From an uncultured Pseudomonadales bacterium (GTDB lineage Bacteria > Pseudomonadota > Gammaproteobacteria > Pseudomonadales > Azotimanducaceae): a stretch of 64,000 nucleotides of DNA. Made by a program: the position numbers and the translations under genes. Location: the NCBI GenBank assembly GCA_951813295.1, contig CATOTI010000003.1, forward strand, positions 124,001 to 188,000, written 5' to 3'. Of this stretch, positions 61,389 through 64,000 are shown piece after piece (position 1 is the stretch's first letter; each line of letters starts with the position of its first letter). The notes below the pieces were generated by a model. The model had not been told where the DNA came from and ran no database searches. It was given only the letters and a program-made list of their open reading frames with translations.

Positions 61389-62568
61389 CGGACCGCTCGA
61401 TGGATTGGTAGTGCTGGATCTGACGATCGCTCGCGCGGGTCCCACCGCCGTGCGATTACTCGCCGACTGGGGGGCGGACGTCATCAAGATCGAACCGCCA
61501 CCGGTGGGCGGCGGTTCGATCACGGGCGGACGGCGCGGCCCCGACGAGCAGAATCTGCATCGCAATAAACGGGGCCTCTGCATCGACCTCAAGAACGCGG
61601 ACGGCCACGCGACCTTCATGAAGCTTGCCGAGCGAGCAGACATCGTCGTCGAGAACTTCCGCGCGGACGTGAAACACCGGCTGAAGGTCGACTACGACAG
61701 CGTTCGCGCCGTCAATCCGAGCATCATCTACGCGAGCATTTCGGGTTTCGGGCAGGAAGGACCGTACAGCGAACGGCCGGGCGTCGATCAGATCGTGCAG
61801 GGCATGAGCGGGCTCATGTCGATCACCGGTGAGCCGGGCCAGGGCCCCATGCGCGTTGGTATCGCGATCAGCGACACGACGGCCGGGATGTTCCTCGGCC
61901 AAGGCATCCTCCTGGCGCTCCTACACCGGGAAAAGACGGGTGAAGGGCAGTGGGTACACACGAGCCTGCTCGAAGGAATGCTCAACAAGCTCGACTTCCA
62001 GGGCGCGCGTTACACGATGAATGGCGACGTGCCGGGGCAGCAGGGCAACGATCACCCGACGTCCACGCCCATGGGCGCGTTCCCCTGTCAGGACGGCTGG
62101 GTGAACATCGCCGCTCCCACGGATCGGATGTGGCGCCGCTTCTGCGAAGGCGCGGGTGCGGAGTACCTCCTCACCGACGAACGATTTGATAGTGTCGGCA
62201 AGCGCATCAAGGCGAAGACCGACGTGAAGGCAGCGATCACCGAGGCGATCAAGGACATTCCGGTGGTCGAGCTCGTGGAACGGCTCAACAAGGCGGGCGT
62301 GCCGTGCGGTCCCATCAACGACGTCCAGGGCGGCTACGACAACGAGCAGGCGCAATATCTCAAGATGGCGCGACCGGCGCCGCACAAGGAGCTGGGCGAC
62401 GTGTCGCTCATCCGATCGCCTATCAACCTGTCCGCATACCCACATCCGGAGCGCTTCGATTGCGCGGCGCCGGATCCGGGCCAGGACAGTGCGGCGGTGT
62501 TGGCGGGGTTCGGCTTCAGCGACGACGAAATCGGCGCGCTGAAGGCGAATGGGGCAATCAACACCTGA
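61381..62568 (+). CDS. Family III (CaiB/BaiF-type) CoA-transferase
   Basis: The protein has 395 residues from ATG 61381. VVLDLTIARAGPTAVRLLADWGADVIKIE is the start of the interlocked fold, RNKRGLCIDLKN and the catalytic-region Asp in YSERPGVDQIVQGMSGLMS follow, and the C-terminal part includes GAINDVQGGYD-like text. It exchanges CoA between an acid substrate and a donor, and in this cluster it would activate the acid before dehydrogenation. A hairpin terminator candidate lies just after it. Confidence 0.9.
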   Translation: MADGPLDGLVVLDLTIARAGPTAVRLLADWGADVIKIEPPPVGGGSITGGRRGPDEQNLHRNKRGLCIDLKNADGHATFMKLAERADIVVENFRADVKHRLKVDYDSVRAVNPSIIYASISGFGQEGPYSERPGVDQIVQGMSGLMSITGEPGQGPMRVGIAISDTTAGMFLGQGILLALLHREKTGEGQWVHTSLLEGMLNKLDFQGARYTMNGDVPGQQGNDHPTSTPMGAFPCQDGWVNIAAPTDRMWRRFCEGAGAEYLLTDERFDSVGKRIKAKTDVKAAITEAIKDIPVVELVERLNKAGVPCGPINDVQGGYDNEQAQYLKMARPAPHKELGDVSLIRSPINLSAYPHPERFDCAAPDPGQDSAAVLAGFGFSDDEIGALKANGAINT

Positions 62569-62589
62569 TGACCCCGCGTGTCGCTCGTC

Positions 62590-62617
62590 GGGCGCCTGAA
62601 GGAATCTTCGGGCGCCC
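62590..62617. terminator. Bidirectional hairpin terminator candidate
   Basis: GGGCGCCTGAAG / CTTCGGGCGCCC with the loop GAAT forms a 12-bp stem with one T-G wobble. It lies between the convergent CoA-transferase (ends 62568) and selenoprotein (ends 62630) genes and has no T tract, so it would act mainly by its stem. Confidence 0.6.
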
Positions 62618-62629
62618 CTAGGGCAGGAT

Positions 62630-63148
62630 CTACGCCGTGAGAGCGCCGATCACCGCCTCGACACACGCATCGGCTTTAGCGCGCATCTCGTCGTCCGTCG
62701 CGTCCTGAATCGGATGCGGAACGAAGATGCACTGCGCGTCTTTCATGCCGAGCGCGTTGCGCTGGGTTGCGGCCGCTTCTTCGAACTCGGAGCTTGCGAT
62801 GCTGACCGAAGGAACTCCCTGAATCTCGAACCAGACCGTGTCATGCAAACTGCACGTGGTACACGATCCTCAGTCGGCGAGTCCTTCGATGACGAAATCG
62901 TTGGCTTCGCGAATGTCCTGACGCAGTGAATCCGGCGCCGGTTTCGTGAAGGTCGGTTTCGAGTAGCGATTGATCGTCACGTTCGGCAGACGCGTCGCGA
63001 TCAGCGTTTCGAGCTGATCGAGCAGGATGTTGCCGCGTGGCTTGGAGATATCGAGCAGCGCGACCGTCCCGGCGACCTCTTCCGGTCTGGGGCTCAGTTG
63101 CCGCTCGACGGGGACGCGTTCGTCGCCCGGATCGAGAATCGTCGTCAT
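62630..63148 (-). CDS. UGSC-motif selenoprotein (TGA at 62872-62870 read as selenocysteine)
   Basis: An ordinary reading gives two pieces, 63148-62870 and 62848-62630. They join in one frame across a single TGA: LAD-[TGA]-GSCTTC-SLHD. The motif U-G-S-C is the hallmark of the UGSC family, in which the U position is selenocysteine or Cys. Read through, the protein has 172 residues with Sec at 93 and cysteines at 96 and 99. The flanks NDFVIEGLAD and TVWFEIQGVPSV continue smoothly. A hairpin fitting a bacterial SECIS follows directly after the TGA. The start ATG has TAGGAG upstream, 9 bp after the partner gene. A redox or peroxidatic role is likely; the substrate is unknown. A sequencing error is the main alternative. 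Confidence 0.87.
62833..62872 (-). promoter_or_regulatory. bSECIS candidate (selenocysteine insertion hairpin)
   Basis: Directly after the TGA, positions +1 to +37 pair as a 9-bp lower stem (GGAUCGUGU with ACACGGUCU, two G-U pairs), a four-base bulge (ACCA), a 6-bp upper stem (CGUGCA with UGCAUG) and the apical loop GUU at +20 to +22. The spacing between UGA and loop and the G/U in the loop fit bacterial SECIS rules. The pairing is read by eye; no energy was computed. Confidence 0.65.
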
Positions 63149-63157
63149 TTGACGCTC

Positions 63158-64000
63158 CTAGTCTTCGATTTTCTGTGAGACCGGGATGGAGCCTATCGCG
63201 CCTCCCGCCCAGCCGTGAAATACGCCGGAAAACTTTCCGGCGTCAGAACCTGCTACCACGATGTGGATATTGTCCTTGGATGCGAACTTCGGCACGCGTT
63301 GCTCGCGCCGCTCCGGCGGCATCGCGGCCAACCGCTCGGGCGAGATTCCACCGCCGATGTCCTCCGTCGAGACCAACTCGCTCAACGGCCGCGCCGTGAC
63401 GTACTGAATGTGCTCGCGGATGTCGTCTTTCGAGAAGTCGTCGTTCGCGAGCGTGTCGACATGCTCTGGACAGACCACGAGGATCGTATCGCTCGACATG
63501 TGCGCGCGGACGTTGTGTTGCGCTTCCATCGACGTGGCGAACGAACCAGCGAGGGCTTTCGCCGTGCGCGACGACTGATCGATACAGATCGTCGGGCCGC
63601 TCGACATCGCAAAGACCGTTATCACGGAATCTTCCGCGTCGAAACCGCGCTCGACGTGCAGCGGTTCCCAGTTGCTGCGCTCCTCGAATTCGGGGAAACA
63701 CATCGTGATCTTCATCGGGTTACCGAGCGTCGAACGTTCGGTACCGCCCGGCCGGGCACCACCGATGTTGCGGCAGCACAGGCGCAGCGCCCGACCGATG
63801 GCCATGTTGGCGCGCGAACCCTGGCCCAACGCGCCTAGCTTCATGTTCATGCCGAGGCGATGGCGAATCGGGCCGTTGATGATCATCACAGGCGTGGCAC
63901 CCATGGTCGTCGCCATCACACCGTGGATGTTGAACTCATCGGTACAGACCGCCTGGATACCCGCGATGATCACCGGCATGTACTCGGGCTTGCAGCCCGC
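63158..64000 (-). CDS. Conserved partner of the UGSC selenoprotein, N-terminus beyond the window
   Basis: The frame is open to the right edge; 280 residues are visible. It begins AGCKPEYMPVIIAGI, with a Cys in a GC.PEYM context typical of this family, then TMGATPVMIINGPIRHRLGM, ALRLCCRNIGGA, WEPLHVERGFDAEDS and VRAHMSSDTILVVCPEH. A TIM-barrel-like or Rossmann-like fold is plausible but I cannot name one. Such proteins are encoded beside or fused to UGSC-motif proteins, so it is probably the second subunit of the same enzyme. The stop is followed 9 bp later by the selenoprotein ATG. Confidence 0.75.
   Translation of the reverse strand, partial: AGCKPEYMPVIIAGIQAVCTDEFNIHGVMATTMGATPVMIINGPIRHRLGMNMKLGALGQGSRANMAIGRALRLCCRNIGGARPGGTERSTLGNPMKITMCFPEFEERSNWEPLHVERGFDAEDSVITVFAMSSGPTICIDQSSRTAKALAGSFATSMEAQHNVRAHMSSDTILVVCPEHVDTLANDDFSKDDIREHIQYVTARPLSELVSTEDIGGGISPERLAAMPPERREQRVPKFASKDNIHIVVAGSDAGKFSGVFHGWAGGAIGSIPVSQKIED

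Overview
The window is a dense, high-GC bacterial chromosome segment with about 55 protein-coding genes and no rRNA, tRNA, CRISPR array or recognisable insertion sequence. A DUF2058 protein, a MacA/MacB/outer-membrane-factor efflux set, a COQ4-type ubiquinone protein, several lipoproteins and a two-component pair resembling the 'proteobacterial dedicated sortase system' regulators point to a gammaproteobacterium, probably marine or sedimentary (inference). No phylogenetic marker is present to settle this.

Layout. 1-5.2 kb (minus): a coupled cluster of SDR reductase, flavin monooxygenase, DUF1592 haem-motif protein and DUF1552 protein (cut by the left edge). 5.3-7.8 kb: Asp-box propeller, DUF2058, TauD-type oxygenase. 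7.8-13.6 kb (minus): a tripartite MacAB/OMF-like efflux operon headed by a regulator with two TetR units in one chain. 14.2-24.6 kb: a giant 1739-residue haem-motif/beta-propeller lipoprotein, an M16 lipoprotein, and small enzymes or hypotheticals. 24.7-28.8 kb: a split MaoC hydratase pair, acyl-CoA dehydrogenase, enoyl-CoA hydratase and TauD oxygenase. 28.9-32.1 kb: a MORN-repeat protein next to a membrane Ser/Thr kinase whose start codon is problematic. 33-36 kb: PdsS/PdsR-like histidine kinase and response regulator, with no sortase in the window. 36-45 kb: malonyl-CoA ligase-like enzyme, HCCA isomerase-like protein, two luciferase-like oxidoreductases, PhyH oxygenase, ACAD-like flavoenzyme, DUF3667 protein and an aminoglycoside-phosphotransferase-fold protein overlapping a TIR protein. 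46.3-46.5 kb: an unusual intergenic unit on the minus strand with a promoter-like sequence, a perfect extended Shine-Dalgarno sequence, a 10-codon ORF and strong hairpins. 46.6-56.3 kb: peptidase, oxidoreductase, ferredoxin, aminotransferase, NmrA-like protein, COQ4-like protein, TetR, ADP-ribosylglycohydrolase and amidohydrolase. 56.3-62.6 kb (plus): a run of acyl-CoA dehydrogenase, metallo-hydrolase, two Fe(II) oxygenases, MFS permease and family III CoA-transferase. 62.6-64 kb (minus): a UGSC-motif selenoprotein whose in-frame TGA would be read as selenocysteine, behind a conserved partner cut by the right edge.

The recurring theme is oxidative catabolism of CoA-activated or otherwise recalcitrant organic compounds: four acyl-CoA-dehydrogenase-type flavoproteins or hydratases, five Fe(II)/2OG-type oxygenases, luciferase-like monooxygenases and CoA ligase/transferase. 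Envelope redox lipoproteins and signalling proteins surround it. The strongest unexpected item is the selenoprotein with a bSECIS-like hairpin directly after its TGA. The most unexplained one is the 46.3-46.5 kb small transcription unit.
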